Positions 17,195-26,746 are shown, counted from the stretch's first letter. The stretch: DNA of 64,000 bases from Porticoccus sp041581635 (GCA_041581635.1 JBFICW010000003.1:1-64000), one strand, 5' to 3'. Program-made: numbers and translations. Notes: generated from the letters alone by a model not told the origin.

Positions 17195-18373
17195 TTGAGC
17201 TTAAAACCAAGAGATGCAGTGATAGTTGATTTTGCGCGCACCCCCATGGCGCGCTCTAAAAATGGATCATTTCGCCATCGTCGAGCAGATGAAATTGGCG
17301 CTGATCTTATTGAAGGCCTGCTCGATCGTAATCCAGGGGTAGCCCCCGGTGAGATTAACGACATTATTTGGGGGTGCGTGATGCAGGGTCGGGAGCAGGC
17401 ATTTAATGTCGCCAGAATGACCAGCTTGCGCACTCGGATACCACATGAGGTGCCGGCGATTACGGTCAATCGACTCTGTGGCTCGTCTATGTCGGCATTA
17501 CATAATGCTACGGCCAACGTAATGGCGGGGTTGGGCGATATCTATTTGGTAGGTGGTGTCGAGCATCTTGGTCATGTGCCTATGACTCATGATGTAAACC
17601 CTAATCCAGCAATGAACCTGAGCATTGCTCAAGCCTCTGGAATGATGGGGTTAACCGCTGAATACCTTGCGCGAATTCATGGTATCAGCCGTCAGCAACA
17701 AGATGAATTTGGCGCTCGTTCACATAGGCTAGCGGCCAAAGCAAGAAGTGCTGGTCATTTCAGCAACGAGATTGTTCCTATAGAGGGCCATAACGAAAAT
17801 GGTGGCCTTTATCTGATGACGGAAGATGAGACTATTAGACCCGAAACTACCGTCGAGGGATTGTCGCAGTTGCGTACGGTATTTGACCCCGTTAATGGTA
17901 CGGTGACTGCGGGAACATCCTCCCAGATAACTGATGGTGCAGCTGCCATGTTGGTTATGTCCGCGGAGCGGGCTAATGCTTTGGGGCTTCAGCCTATGGC
18001 CAGGATTGTTTCTGTCGCTGCTGCCGGCGTTGACCCGGCCATTATGGGATACGGCCCTGTACCTGCTACACGAGCAGCACTAAAAATGGCCGGGTTAACA
18101 GCCAGTGATGTTGATTACATTGAGCTTAATGAGGCCTTTGCCGCGCAGTCTTTGCCCGTCTTAAAAGATCTCGGTCTGTTGGATAGCATGGATCAAAAAG
18201 CAAACGTTAATGGTGGTGCTATTGCTCTGGGGCACCCTTTGGGTGCTTCTGGTGCCAGGATTACTGGTACGTTGTTAAATATCCTTCAGCAACGGGATGC
18301 TACATTCGGTGTGTCGACTATGTGCATTGGATTGGGGCAGGGTGTGGCAACGATTGTTGAGCGATTGAATTAA
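17195..18373 (+). CDS. fadA: 3-ketoacyl-CoA thiolase
   Basis: A 392-residue thiolase, the beta subunit of the fatty acid oxidation complex, which cleaves 3-ketoacyl-CoA to acetyl-CoA and a shortened acyl-CoA. The nucleophilic Cys lies in NRLCGSSMSALH, the catalytic His in NGGAIALGHPLGASG and the second Cys in CIGLGQGVA. DVDYIELNEAFAAQ is the usual third block. The TTG start at 17195 has AAGGAGAG five bases upstream. It is 39 bases after fadB and is followed by a strong terminator, so fadBA forms a two-gene operon. Confidence 0.96.
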   Translation: MSLKPRDAVIVDFARTPMARSKNGSFRHRRADEIGADLIEGLLDRNPGVAPGEINDIIWGCVMQGREQAFNVARMTSLRTRIPHEVPAITVNRLCGSSMSALHNATANVMAGLGDIYLVGGVEHLGHVPMTHDVNPNPAMNLSIAQASGMMGLTAEYLARIHGISRQQQDEFGARSHRLAAKARSAGHFSNEIVPIEGHNENGGLYLMTEDETIRPETTVEGLSQLRTVFDPVNGTVTAGTSSQITDGAAAMLVMSAERANALGLQPMARIVSVAAAGVDPAIMGYGPVPATRAALKMAGLTASDVDYIELNEAFAAQSLPVLKDLGLLDSMDQKANVNGGAIALGHPLGASGARITGTLLNILQQRDATFGVSTMCIGLGQGVATIVERLN

Positions 18374-18386
18374 CGGTGTGTTGCTT

Positions 18387-18425
18387 TTATAAAAAAGGCT
18401 GGCAAATCGCCAGCCTTTTTTATAA
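18387..18425 (+). terminator. Terminator of fadBA
   Basis: A long perfect stem, TTATAAAAAAGGCTGGC with its complement, encloses the loop AAATC. The A run on one side and T run on the other would let it act in both directions. Confidence 0.92.
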
Positions 18426-18561
18426 GTGTCGGTCGGCTTGTTAGTCTGAGATGAGTTGGTGTCCGTGTGGAGCTATTTTTCCACTGAAGATTATCTCGGC
18501 GAAGCTATTTCATTTTGCTAGACTCCCTTTCACTCGATGTGTCTAATTTCAGGAGCTTTCA

Positions 18562-19923
18562 TTGGTAAATATACGGAATACAGAAAGCCCTGAGGCGGAT
18601 CTTGATCTATGGCTTGGTGACGCTGCAGGTGTGGGAAATGTCGGTGTTTTAGCCGTGGCATATGACTACACTCAGTACTACTTACCTGCTTCACCATTAA
18701 TCGAACTGGTAGCTGTGTATTGCTCCTCGGGGGGGCAATTGTATTTCTCTGTGGCCGCATTAACCCCCTTGTTGCGTCGTCAACTGGAATCCATGGAATC
18801 TAGTTTGTCTGGCTTGCGTGAGTTTGCTCGGACAAACGATCTGCCGGTGATAGCTTTGGATAAGCCTCTCATGCTGGAAACTGTCAGTATCGCTAAACCT
18901 TGGGGGCAGGAGATTTGGTATACCGGAATTGAAGAAAGAGGGGTTTCAAAAGTTACGGATGGATTGTCGAGTGCTCCTCTGCCATGGGTGCTATCGGTAG
19001 CCCCAAGGCGGCTTACGTCGAATCGAGAGCGACAAATCAATTTATTGAAAATTCTCGATCCACTGCCAGAGGCAGTTTATGGTGATTTATATTTTGAGCT
19101 GCACGAAGAGAAGCGCGAAGTCTATGTGGTGACCCATGTTGATGAAGGTGCCTGGCCAGATGGGGAAGGGGCCATTCGTTACGGTTTTAATGAGGATGTT
19201 AAGTTAACCTATTCTTCAGAAGAGGCATTTCGAGCTGACTATTTGGCGGCCGTGAAAAATTACCAGCTTATTCGGCGTCAAATAGACGAGCAGATTGAGC
19301 TGTTGCGCCAAGACGAAGGATTGTCTTCCGCTGAGCCTGTGTCGGCAGAAACCATGAAGCGCTGGATATCTAAGCTGCCTCCGGCTGAGGTTAGGCAAGA
19401 AGAGGCGCTTCGAGAACGTATGAATAAATTCACGGCACTGTTGCCGCTCAAGCTGGGAGATGTGATAAAGGTGCCATTGCTCACTCCTCACGCATTACAG
19501 CATGGTGTGCGTACGGTCGAGTTTCAAACCCCTGTTTACGAACGAATGATCCTTTCGTTTGCACAAAAAGTGTTAACTCAGAATGACTGGGATACTGAAA
19601 AAGCAGTTGAGATTATGTCAACAGGCAGCCCTCCATTAGCGGAGTTAACTATTCTTGAGGAAGAAGCTGATCACCGCATTGAAGAGGTGGTCGTATTCGA
19701 AGACTTCCGCGTGCTACGTCTGACCCTGGCGAGTTTTTCTGATTACCCGTTACCGAAAGCTCAGCGCTATGAATTGTTGGTGGTGGTGGATGGGTCGCTT
19801 GATTGCGGTGGCGTATTGGTTGAGCAAGAGAGCGCAGTGCTCTTGCCCGCTGACAGAGCAGATCTTCTCCTTGAAAATAAAGTGAATAGAGATACAACGC
19901 TGTTACTCGCCTCTCCTGTTTGA
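18562..19923 (+). CDS. Phosphomannose-isomerase-like cupin protein, orphan
   Basis: A 453-residue cytoplasmic protein that resembles class I mannose-6-phosphate isomerases only in parts. NLLKILDPLPEAVYGDLYFE, then ELHEEKREVYVV (Glu179, His181, Glu186), echoes the metal-binding QxH...E region. GDVIKVPLLTPHALQHGV (His310) echoes the second cupin strand. The first ~130 residues match no family I know, and a helical insert (~residues 215-285) separates the two cupin blocks. No mannose or polysaccharide genes are adjacent. TTG 18562 is supported by AGGAG about 7 bases upstream. A real gene with a PMI-like fold; enzymatic role uncertain. Confidence 0.75.
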   Translation: MVNIRNTESPEADLDLWLGDAAGVGNVGVLAVAYDYTQYYLPASPLIELVAVYCSSGGQLYFSVAALTPLLRRQLESMESSLSGLREFARTNDLPVIALDKPLMLETVSIAKPWGQEIWYTGIEERGVSKVTDGLSSAPLPWVLSVAPRRLTSNRERQINLLKILDPLPEAVYGDLYFELHEEKREVYVVTHVDEGAWPDGEGAIRYGFNEDVKLTYSSEEAFRADYLAAVKNYQLIRRQIDEQIELLRQDEGLSSAEPVSAETMKRWISKLPPAEVRQEEALRERMNKFTALLPLKLGDVIKVPLLTPHALQHGVRTVEFQTPVYERMILSFAQKVLTQNDWDTEKAVEIMSTGSPPLAELTILEEEADHRIEEVVVFEDFRVLRLTLASFSDYPLPKAQRYELLVVVDGSLDCGGVLVEQESAVLLPADRADLLLENKVNRDTTLLLASPV

Positions 19924-19974
19924 CAGTAAAAAAACACTTGTCCCCAGAAGCTCCGACTATAGACGTTTCTTTTG

Positions 19975-20003
19975 TTGAACAGGAATTACCACTGTGGCAA
20001 AAT
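19975..20003 (+). promoter_or_regulatory. Sigma-70 promoter of tRNA-Leu / tig
   Basis: TTGAAC (19975-19980), a 17-base spacer and CAAAAT (19998-20003) lie 62 bases before tRNA-Leu. No terminator separates the tRNA from tig, so this may drive both. Confidence 0.6.
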
Positions 20004-20065
20004 GCCCACCCTTCGCCGATGGGGCCTCTGATTGCCCCCGTAGATTCGGCAGTTATCGGTTTTTA

Positions 20066-20150
20066 GCGGACGTGGTGAAATTGGTAGACACGCTGGATTT
20101 AGGTTCCAGTGCCGCAAGGTGTGAGAGTTCGAGTCTCTCCGTCCGCACCA
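20066..20150 (+). tRNA. tRNA-Leu (anticodon TAG)
   Basis: An 85-base class II tRNA with a long variable arm. The acceptor GCGGACG pairs with CGTCCGC, the anticodon loop in CTGGA-TTTAGGT-TCCAG gives TAG, and CCA is encoded. A tRNA-Leu directly before tig is a known arrangement in pseudomonads and relatives. Confidence 0.96.
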
Positions 20151-20188
20151 TTTAATTAATAAGCAAGTAAATCATTTAGAGGAACATC

Positions 20189-21520
20189 ATGCAGGTTTCC
20201 ATTGAAGCAACTTCTGGCCTTGAGCGTAAAATGACCGTTGGAGTCCCAGCTGAACGCATTGAAAATGAAGTAAGTGAGCGCCTGGAAAAGGCGAGCAAAA
20301 CAGTTCGCCTGGATGGTTTTCGTAAAGGTAAAGTACCGCTTAGTGTTGTGAAGCAGCGTTTTGGCGCAGGCATTCGCCAGGAAGTTATCGGCGAGGTAGT
20401 AAGAAGCTGTTTCTTTGAGGCTGTAACTCAAGAAAAAATTTCTCCTGCTAGCCAGCCTGCGATTGAGCCGACTAAAGATGAGCCCGGTCAGGATCTGGAG
20501 TTTGTTGCTACGTTTGAAGTTTTGCCAGAGTTCGACCTGGCGGATATGGCGACAATCGAAGTGGCCAAGCCTGTGGCAGAAGTGAAAGATGAAGATGTCA
20601 CTGAAATGATTGATGCGTTGCGCAAGCAACATGCCACATGGGCCGAAGTGGATCGTCCTGCGGCACTGGGTGATGAGGCTAATATCGATTACACTGGAGT
20701 AAAAGACGGTGAAGAATTTGAAGGCGGCAAAGCTGAAGGTTATCCACTGGAATTAGGTGGTGGTAAGGCCGTTCCTGGGTTTGAAGAGGGTATTGTCGGC
20801 ATGTCTAAAGGGGATGAGAAAGTTATCCCTGTTACTTTCCCCGATAGCTACCATGCTGAAGAACTCCGCGGTGCGAGTGTTGAGTTCACTATTAAATTAA
20901 ATGAGCTAAAGGAGCCAACGCTTCCTGCACTCGATGATGAATTCTTCGCTCTTTTTGGTCTTGAGGCTGGTGGTGAAGAGGCCTTCCGTTCTGCTGTTCG
21001 TCAGAATATGGAGCGTGACCTTAAGAATGCGCTTGAGGGTAAAACCAAGAGTCGTGTGATGGAGCAGTTGTATCAGTTACACAGCGATCTTGAAGCGCCG
21101 ATGACGCAGGTTGCCAATGAGGTGACAGGCCTAAAGCAGCAGATGGCAAATAAGCTGGCTGGTGCTGGTGAGAATCAGTTTGACCCTTCGCTGTTGCCGG
21201 ATGATATGTTTATCGACCAGGCCAAGCGTCGTGCTGTTGTGGGATTGGTGGTCAATGAAATTGTACAGTCCAATAAAATGGATGTTGATGGCGCTAAAGT
21301 CCGTGCCCGTATTGAGGAACTGGCCTCTACCTACGAGCAATCAGAAGAGGTTGTTAACTACTACTATAATAGCCCAGAGCTTCTGAAGGGCGTTGAAGCG
21401 AACGTTTTACAAGATCAGGTTGTCGATCTGGTGTTGTCTTTGGCTAAGGTCACAGAAGAAGAGATCGGCTATCAACAGGCTGTTGCCCCTGACCCGGAGC
21501 AGGTTGCCGCAGAAAGTTAA
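20189..21520 (+). CDS. tig: Trigger factor, ribosome-associated chaperone
   Basis: A 443-residue trigger factor. The N-terminal ribosome-binding domain carries LDGFRKGKVPLSVVKQRFG, which contains the GFRxGKxP signature. The FKBP-type prolyl isomerase domain follows (ALGDEANIDYTG to GASVEFTIKLNELKE). The helical C-terminal chaperone domain ends in an acidic tail. It binds near the ribosomal exit tunnel and folds nascent chains. AGAGGAA precedes the ATG, 38 bases after tRNA-Leu. A strong hairpin terminator separates it from clpP. Confidence 0.97.
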   Translation: MQVSIEATSGLERKMTVGVPAERIENEVSERLEKASKTVRLDGFRKGKVPLSVVKQRFGAGIRQEVIGEVVRSCFFEAVTQEKISPASQPAIEPTKDEPGQDLEFVATFEVLPEFDLADMATIEVAKPVAEVKDEDVTEMIDALRKQHATWAEVDRPAALGDEANIDYTGVKDGEEFEGGKAEGYPLELGGGKAVPGFEEGIVGMSKGDEKVIPVTFPDSYHAEELRGASVEFTIKLNELKEPTLPALDDEFFALFGLEAGGEEAFRSAVRQNMERDLKNALEGKTKSRVMEQLYQLHSDLEAPMTQVANEVTGLKQQMANKLAGAGENQFDPSLLPDDMFIDQAKRRAVVGLVVNEIVQSNKMDVDGAKVRARIEELASTYEQSEEVVNYYYNSPELLKGVEANVLQDQVVDLVLSLAKVTEEEIGYQQAVAPDPEQVAAES

Positions 21521-21585
21521 CGCTCCCTCTTAATAAAAGAGATGGCGCTTGATTCATTACTGAATGTTGCGCCTGGATAGAGCGG

Positions 21586-21633
21586 AAACCGGTGGGATCA
21601 CCAATAAATTAAATGGTGGCCACCGGTTTTTTT
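21586..21633 (+). terminator. Terminator downstream of tig
   Basis: A stem AAACCGGTGG/CCACCGGTTT, with an inner CACCA/TGGTG pairing, is followed by a T run. It lies 66 bases after tig and ends before the clpP promoter. Confidence 0.85.
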
Positions 21634-21697
21634 CTGTTTGGCTCATGATTTTATGGTCAGGTAAAATGGTTTGCCCTTTAGCCCAGCAATCTCCAGC

Positions 21698-21725
21698 TTG
21701 CCTTATCTCTCCTCCCGGTTACAAT
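21698..21725 (+). promoter_or_regulatory. Sigma-70 promoter of clpP
   Basis: TTGCCT (21698-21703), a 16-base spacer and TACAAT (21720-21725) lie 34 bases before the clpP ATG and after the tig terminator. I see no convincing sigma-32 site for clpP. Confidence 0.6.
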
Positions 21726-21758
21726 GCTGCGATACGTTGTTTATTCAAGTGAGCTACT

Positions 21759-22388
21759 ATGAAATTTGATCTCTCTACGTCCATGCCAGGCGCACAAAAT
21801 GCAGGTGGCCTGGTCCCCATTGTGGTTGAGCAGTCTGCACGGGGTGAGCGCTCCTACGATATTTATTCTCGTTTATTAAAAGAGAGAGTAATTTTTCTTG
21901 TCGGTCCAGTTGAGGACTATATGGCAAACTTGGTGGTCGCTCAGTTGCTCTTCCTGGAGTCTGAAAACCCAGATAAAGACATTCATTTGTACATTAACTC
22001 CCCTGGTGGATCGGTAACTGCTGGAATGTCTATCTATGACACTATGCAGTTTATCAAGCCCGATGTGAGCACAATGTGTATTGGCCAGGCTGCCAGCATG
22101 GGAGCATTTTTGTTGGCAGCGGGTGCACCGGGTAAACGGTACTGTCTACCCAATTCGCGTAATATGATTCATCAGCCCAGTGGTGGCGCTCAAGGGCAGG
22201 CTAGTGATATACATATACACGCTCAGGAAATTTTAAAAATAAGAGAGCGGCTCAATCAGTGTCTTGCACACCATACTGGCCAACCAGTAGAAAAAATTGC
22301 AGAGGATACCGAGCGTGATAACTTTATGAGCGCCGAAGAATCCAAGGCTTACGGGCTGATAGATGCGGTACTGGACAAGCGTCCATAG
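21759..22388 (+). CDS. clpP: ATP-dependent Clp protease proteolytic subunit
   Basis: A 209-residue serine protease of normal length that forms the 14-mer degradation chamber. Nucleophile Ser113 lies in GQAASMGAFLL and His138 in NMIHQPSGG. The substrate-chamber motif INSPGGSVTAG is present. It works with the ClpX unfoldase encoded 103 bases downstream. Its own promoter precedes it, and no terminator is visible between clpP and clpX, so they are probably co-transcribed. Confidence 0.97.
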   Translation: MKFDLSTSMPGAQNAGGLVPIVVEQSARGERSYDIYSRLLKERVIFLVGPVEDYMANLVVAQLLFLESENPDKDIHLYINSPGGSVTAGMSIYDTMQFIKPDVSTMCIGQAASMGAFLLAAGAPGKRYCLPNSRNMIHQPSGGAQGQASDIHIHAQEILKIRERLNQCLAHHTGQPVEKIAEDTERDNFMSAEESKAYGLIDAVLDKRP

Positions 22389-22490
22389 AATGGGTAGTCT
22401 TTTAATAGATAGAGCAATAAAGACGTTGTAGTTGATTGTTTTATAAAGATATTTTATCTGCCGTTATGGTGGGTGCAGAGATAAAGAGTT

Positions 22491-23780
22491 ATGAGCGACG
22501 AAAAAAGCGGAAGCGGTGAAGACGACGGAAAGCTACTCTATTGCTCCTTCTGTGGCAAAAGTCAGCACGATGTCCGTAAGTTAATTGCTGGGCCATCAGT
22601 ATTTATTTGTGATGAATGCGTTGATCTGTGTAATGACATCATCTCTGAAGAAGTTCAAGAAGATGATTCGGAATCAGCGGGTGAGAAGCTACCCAAGCCA
22701 ATAGAGATTAATGAGATTCTTGGCGAGTATGTCATTGGCCAGGAGCGTGCTAAAAAAATTCTATCTGTCGCCGTGTACAACCATTATAAGCGCCTTCAGA
22801 GCAGTGGTAGTGATGCTGGTAGCGAGATCGAATTGGGTAAAAGCAACATTTTGTTGGTGGGCCCCACCGGTAGTGGTAAAACCCTATTGGCGGAAACGTT
22901 GGCACGCTTATTAGATGTTCCATTTACTATTGCCGATGCAACAACACTTACTGAAGCTGGTTATGTGGGTGAAGATGTTGAGAATATTATTCAAAAATTG
23001 CTTCAGAAGTGTGATTACGATGTAGAAAAGGCACAGAGAGGCATTGTTTATCTCGACGAAATAGATAAGATTTCTCGCAAGTCTGATAACCCCTCAATTA
23101 CCCGCGACGTCTCTGGTGAAGGTGTTCAGCAGGCCCTTCTTAAGCTGATTGAAGGTACTGTTGCCTCTGTTCCGCCTCAAGGAGGTCGGAAGCATCCACA
23201 GCAAGAATTCCTTCAGGTGGATACCTCTAATATCCTCTTTATTTGTGGTGGTGCTTTTGCTGGATTGGAAAAGGTTATTCAGGATCGTTCAGATAAGGGC
23301 GGTATAGGTTTTAGTGCTGAAGTTAAGAGCAAGGAAACCGACAAGAATATAGGCCAGACATTGGCGGATCTTGAGCCAGAAGACCTGGTTCGCTACGGGT
23401 TGATTCCCGAGTTTGTAGGTCGTTTACCCGTCATTGCGACACTAGAAGAGTTGGATCGCGATGCGCTTGTAAATATTCTGATCGAGCCGAAAAACTCTCT
23501 AGTCAAACAGTATGGCATGTTGTTTGAAATGGAAGGTGTCGAGTTGGATGTCCGTCGGGATGCTTTAGAGGCTATAGCTGATAAGGCTCTCGAGAGGAAA
23601 ACGGGGGCAAGAGGCTTGCGTTCCATCATCGAGAATGTGTTATTGGATACTATGTATAGCATTCCATCAATGGGGAATGTGTGTAAGGTGGTGGTAGATA
23701 GTTCTGTTATCCGTGGCGAAGTTGAACCTATGATGGTTTATGAGAATACCGAGCAACAGAAAGCTGCCAGTGATGAATAA
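22491..23780 (+). CDS. clpX: ClpX AAA+ unfoldase subunit
   Basis: A 429-residue ATPase that recognises, unfolds and feeds substrates into ClpP. The N-terminal C4 zinc-binding domain shows Cys18, Cys21, Cys40 and Cys43. Walker A is GPTGSGKT and Walker B is IVYLDEIDKI. The RKHPQQEFLQVDTSNILFI block is present. LIPEFVGRLPV and the C-terminal TGARGLRSIIE are sensor regions. It is followed by a terminator, so lon is transcribed separately. Confidence 0.97.
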   Translation: MSDEKSGSGEDDGKLLYCSFCGKSQHDVRKLIAGPSVFICDECVDLCNDIISEEVQEDDSESAGEKLPKPIEINEILGEYVIGQERAKKILSVAVYNHYKRLQSSGSDAGSEIELGKSNILLVGPTGSGKTLLAETLARLLDVPFTIADATTLTEAGYVGEDVENIIQKLLQKCDYDVEKAQRGIVYLDEIDKISRKSDNPSITRDVSGEGVQQALLKLIEGTVASVPPQGGRKHPQQEFLQVDTSNILFICGGAFAGLEKVIQDRSDKGGIGFSAEVKSKETDKNIGQTLADLEPEDLVRYGLIPEFVGRLPVIATLEELDRDALVNILIEPKNSLVKQYGMLFEMEGVELDVRRDALEAIADKALERKTGARGLRSIIENVLLDTMYSIPSMGNVCKVVVDSSVIRGEVEPMMVYENTEQQKAASDE

Positions 23781-23796
23781 TGAATGTTGAATGATG

Positions 23797-23823
23797 AAAA
23801 GGGCCCGGCTGGGTCCTTTTTTA
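23797..23823 (+). terminator. Terminator downstream of clpX
   Basis: A stem AAAAGGGCCC/GGGTCCTTTT with one G-U pair and a 3-base loop ends in a T run. It lies 17 bases after the clpX stop. Confidence 0.8.
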
Positions 23824-23854
23824 TTGGAATAAAATAATAATCCCCGTTCTTCCA

Positions 23855-23884
23855 CTTGTTTTTGTCCGGTATAACCCCATATTT
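23855..23884 (+). promoter_or_regulatory. Probable heat-shock (sigma-32) promoter of lon
   Basis: CTTGTTT (23855-23861) is followed by a 13-base spacer and CCCCATATTT from 23875. This fits the sigma-32 pattern CTTGAAA-N13/14-CCCCATNT, except at three -35 positions. It lies about 45 bases before lon and after the clpX terminator. Confidence 0.6.
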
Positions 23885-23929
23885 GCGGTAAGCTTAAAGT
23901 ATTAAAAATTCTCGTTACGAGGTCTGAGA

Positions 23930-26341
23930 ATGGGTGAGAACACAGAATATAACGAATTAACTATGTTGCCTTTGCGCGATGTGGTTGTTTACCCGCATAT
24001 GGTGATTCCATTATTTGTAGGTCGTGAAAAATCAATATTGGCATTAGAGGAAGCTATGGCGAAGGATAAACAGATCCTTCTTGTAGCCCAAAGATCAGCT
24101 GCTTCTGATGATCCAGACGAAGACGATCTCTACCGGGTTGGTACCCTGTCCTCAGTACTGCAAATGCTCAAGCTACCAGATGGTACCCTTAAGGTGCTCG
24201 TTGAAGGGGCAGAGCGCGTAAAAATTAATAGCGTTGATGATTCTCCGGGTTATTTTGTAGCTAGCTATGATGTTATGCCAACTGAGATGATTTCGGGTGT
24301 TGAAGCTGACGCTTTGATGCGATCAGCCCTGGCTCAGTTTGAGCAGTATGTGAATCTAAGTAAGAAAATTCCTTCCGAGGTTGTCAGCACCGTTGCGGGT
24401 ATTGATGATTTAAGTCGTTTGGCCGACACCTTGGCCACGCACATGACGTTAACTGTAGAGCAAAAGCAGGAGATTCTGGAAACCCCTGGTCTGCGTAGTC
24501 GTTTAGAACATTTGTTGGCATTGATGGAGTCAGAAATTGAGCTGTTTGAGGTCGAGCAGAGAATTCGCGGCCGTGTAAAAAAACAGATGGAGAAAAGTCA
24601 AAAGGAGTACTACCTCAACGAGCAGATGAAAGCTATTCAGAAAGAGCTTGGAGAGGTAGAGGAAGGGGGCAATGATATTGATCAGCTCGAAGCTAGGATC
24701 AATGATGCTGGCATGCCTAAATATGCTCTGGAGAAAGCAAAGTCTGAGCTGAATAAGCTCAAGATGATGTCGCCAATGTCTGCTGAAGCCTCGGTGCTTA
24801 GGGGCTACATTGACTGGTTGGTTGGCGTACCCTGGAAAAAGCGTTCAAGAGTACGGCACGATCTGGCTCGGGCAGAGCGAGTCCTTAATGAAGACCACTA
24901 CGGCCTGGATGAGGTGAAAGAGCGTATTCTTGAATTCCTTGCGGTTCAGCAGCGTGTAAAAAAACTTAAAGGCCCGGTGCTTTGCTTGGTCGGACCTCCT
25001 GGTGTCGGTAAAACCTCTCTGGGCGAATCCATCGCTAAGGCGACAGGACGGAAATATGTTCGAATGTCTCTGGGTGGTGTAAGAGACGAGGCCGAAATTC
25101 GTGGCCATAGGCGGACTTATATTGGATCGCTACCGGGTAAAGTTATACAGAAACTAGCGAAGGTGGAGGTAAAAAATCCGCTATTCCTCCTCGATGAAAT
25201 TGATAAGATGGGTATGGATCACCGGGGAGATCCCGCCTCCGCAATGCTGGAGGTACTAGATCCCGAGCAGAACAATAGTTTTAACGATCATTACCTTGAA
25301 GTGGATTATGACCTTTCTGAGGTGATGTTCATCTGCACCTCAAATTCAATGAATATTCCAGGGCCTTTGTTGGATCGTTTAGAGGTTATCCGTATCCCGG
25401 GTTATACCGAAGACGAAAAGGTTAACATTGCACATAAATACCTTTTGCCCAAGCAATGTAAAGCCAATGGTCTCAAGGAAAACGAGCTGGATGTTGATGA
25501 AGTCGCGATACAGGATGTTATTCGATATTACACCCGAGAAGCTGGGGTGAGAGGTCTGGAGCGTGAGCTTGCTAAGATTTGCCGCAAGGTTGTTACAAAG
25601 CATGTTCGCGAAAATCATCGGGATCTATATAAGGTGACACCGGATGAGCTCGAAGACTTATTGGGTGTGCGTAAGTATGACTTTGGTCGAGCTGAAGAAG
25701 AGAGCCAGGTGGGTCAGGTGACGGGTTTAGCTTGGACCCAGGTGGGCGGTGAGTTGCTGACGATTGAATCTTCGGCTGTTCCCGGGAAAGGGCAGGTGGT
25801 GAAAACTGGTTCGCTGGGAGATGTTATGCAGGAGTCCATTCAAGCTGCGTTAACCGTGGTGCGGAGCCGGGCTCAAGTGCTGGGTATCCGGCGTGACTTC
25901 CAGCAAAATATTGATTTACATATTCATGTTCCGGAAGGAGCAACACCTAAAGATGGTCCGAGCGCAGGCATTGCTATGTGCACAGCCTTTGTTTCAGTGC
26001 TCACAGGCATTCCAGTGCGTGCTGATGTGGCAATGACCGGTGAAATCACTCTGCGTGGCCAGGCTCTCAAGATTGGAGGGCTGAAAGAGAAGTTGCTGGC
26101 AGCCCACCGAGGTGGTATTCGCACCGTCATTATTCCTCATGAAAATGAACGGGACCTCAAGGAGATACCGGAGAATATTAAAGCAGATCTTGATATTAAA
26201 CCGGTCAAGTGGATTGACGAAGTGTTGGAGATTGCCTTGCAACATAAACCTGAGCCTCTGTCCGATGATGAATACACACAAATGGACACTGAGAGTAAAA
26301 AATCAACCGATAAGGCTGCAGCCCGCATAAATACTCACTAA
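23930..26341 (+). CDS. lon: ATP-dependent Lon protease
   Basis: An 803-residue AAA+ serine protease that degrades misfolded and regulatory proteins in the cytoplasm. An N-terminal LON substrate-binding domain opens with LPLRDVVVYPHMVIPLFVGR. Walker A GPPGVGKT is at 355-362, and FLLDEIDKMGMD is Walker B. The protease domain has catalytic Ser678 (PKDGPSAGIAM), and the Lys lies ~43 residues later in KIGGLKEKLLAA. The length and order match E. coli Lon (784). A heat-shock-like promoter precedes it. Confidence 0.97.
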   Translation: MGENTEYNELTMLPLRDVVVYPHMVIPLFVGREKSILALEEAMAKDKQILLVAQRSAASDDPDEDDLYRVGTLSSVLQMLKLPDGTLKVLVEGAERVKINSVDDSPGYFVASYDVMPTEMISGVEADALMRSALAQFEQYVNLSKKIPSEVVSTVAGIDDLSRLADTLATHMTLTVEQKQEILETPGLRSRLEHLLALMESEIELFEVEQRIRGRVKKQMEKSQKEYYLNEQMKAIQKELGEVEEGGNDIDQLEARINDAGMPKYALEKAKSELNKLKMMSPMSAEASVLRGYIDWLVGVPWKKRSRVRHDLARAERVLNEDHYGLDEVKERILEFLAVQQRVKKLKGPVLCLVGPPGVGKTSLGESIAKATGRKYVRMSLGGVRDEAEIRGHRRTYIGSLPGKVIQKLAKVEVKNPLFLLDEIDKMGMDHRGDPASAMLEVLDPEQNNSFNDHYLEVDYDLSEVMFICTSNSMNIPGPLLDRLEVIRIPGYTEDEKVNIAHKYLLPKQCKANGLKENELDVDEVAIQDVIRYYTREAGVRGLERELAKICRKVVTKHVRENHRDLYKVTPDELEDLLGVRKYDFGRAEEESQVGQVTGLAWTQVGGELLTIESSAVPGKGQVVKTGSLGDVMQESIQAALTVVRSRAQVLGIRRDFQQNIDLHIHVPEGATPKDGPSAGIAMCTAFVSVLTGIPVRADVAMTGEITLRGQALKIGGLKEKLLAAHRGGIRTVIIPHENERDLKEIPENIKADLDIKPVKWIDEVLEIALQHKPEPLSDDEYTQMDTESKKSTDKAAARINTH

Positions 26342-26473
26342 ATCGCTTGACCGGGTTTCTGGAGGTTGGTATAAAGTTCCGGTCATCGCATATACATCTG
26401 CTGCATTTAAGTATCTTTCAGTTGTGTGTTGCAGGTGGAGAGTCTTAATCAAACATAATAAAAGGGGATTAAT

Positions 26474-26746
26474 GTGAATAAATCTGAACTCGTTGATGCT
26501 ATTGCTGATGCTGCCGATCTATCAAAAGCTTCTGCTGGTCGTGCTTTGGATGCAGCTGTTGACGCTGTAGCTAATGCATTGAGTAATGGCGACCAGGTTT
26601 CTCTGGTAGGTTTTGGTACATTTTCGGTGAAGCACCGTGCTGCACGCACTGGCCGCAATCCACAGACTGGTGCTGAAATCCAGATCAAAGCTGCCAACGT
26701 ACCTAGCTTCAAAGCTGGTAAAGCACTGAAAGACGCTGTTAATTAA
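26474..26746 (+). CDS. hupB: DNA-binding protein HU-beta
   Basis: A 90-residue histone-like protein that bends and compacts DNA. MNKSELVDAIADAADLSKA, VGFGTFSVKHRAARTGRNP and the beta-arm RNPQTGAEI are textbook HU. GTG 26474 is the start: ATG at 26472 reads directly into TGA, and AAGGGG lies upstream. It sits between lon and ppiD, the order seen in pseudomonads, and ends in a strong terminator. Confidence 0.97.
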   Translation: MNKSELVDAIADAADLSKASAGRALDAAVDAVANALSNGDQVSLVGFGTFSVKHRAARTGRNPQTGAEIQIKAANVPSFKAGKALKDAVN

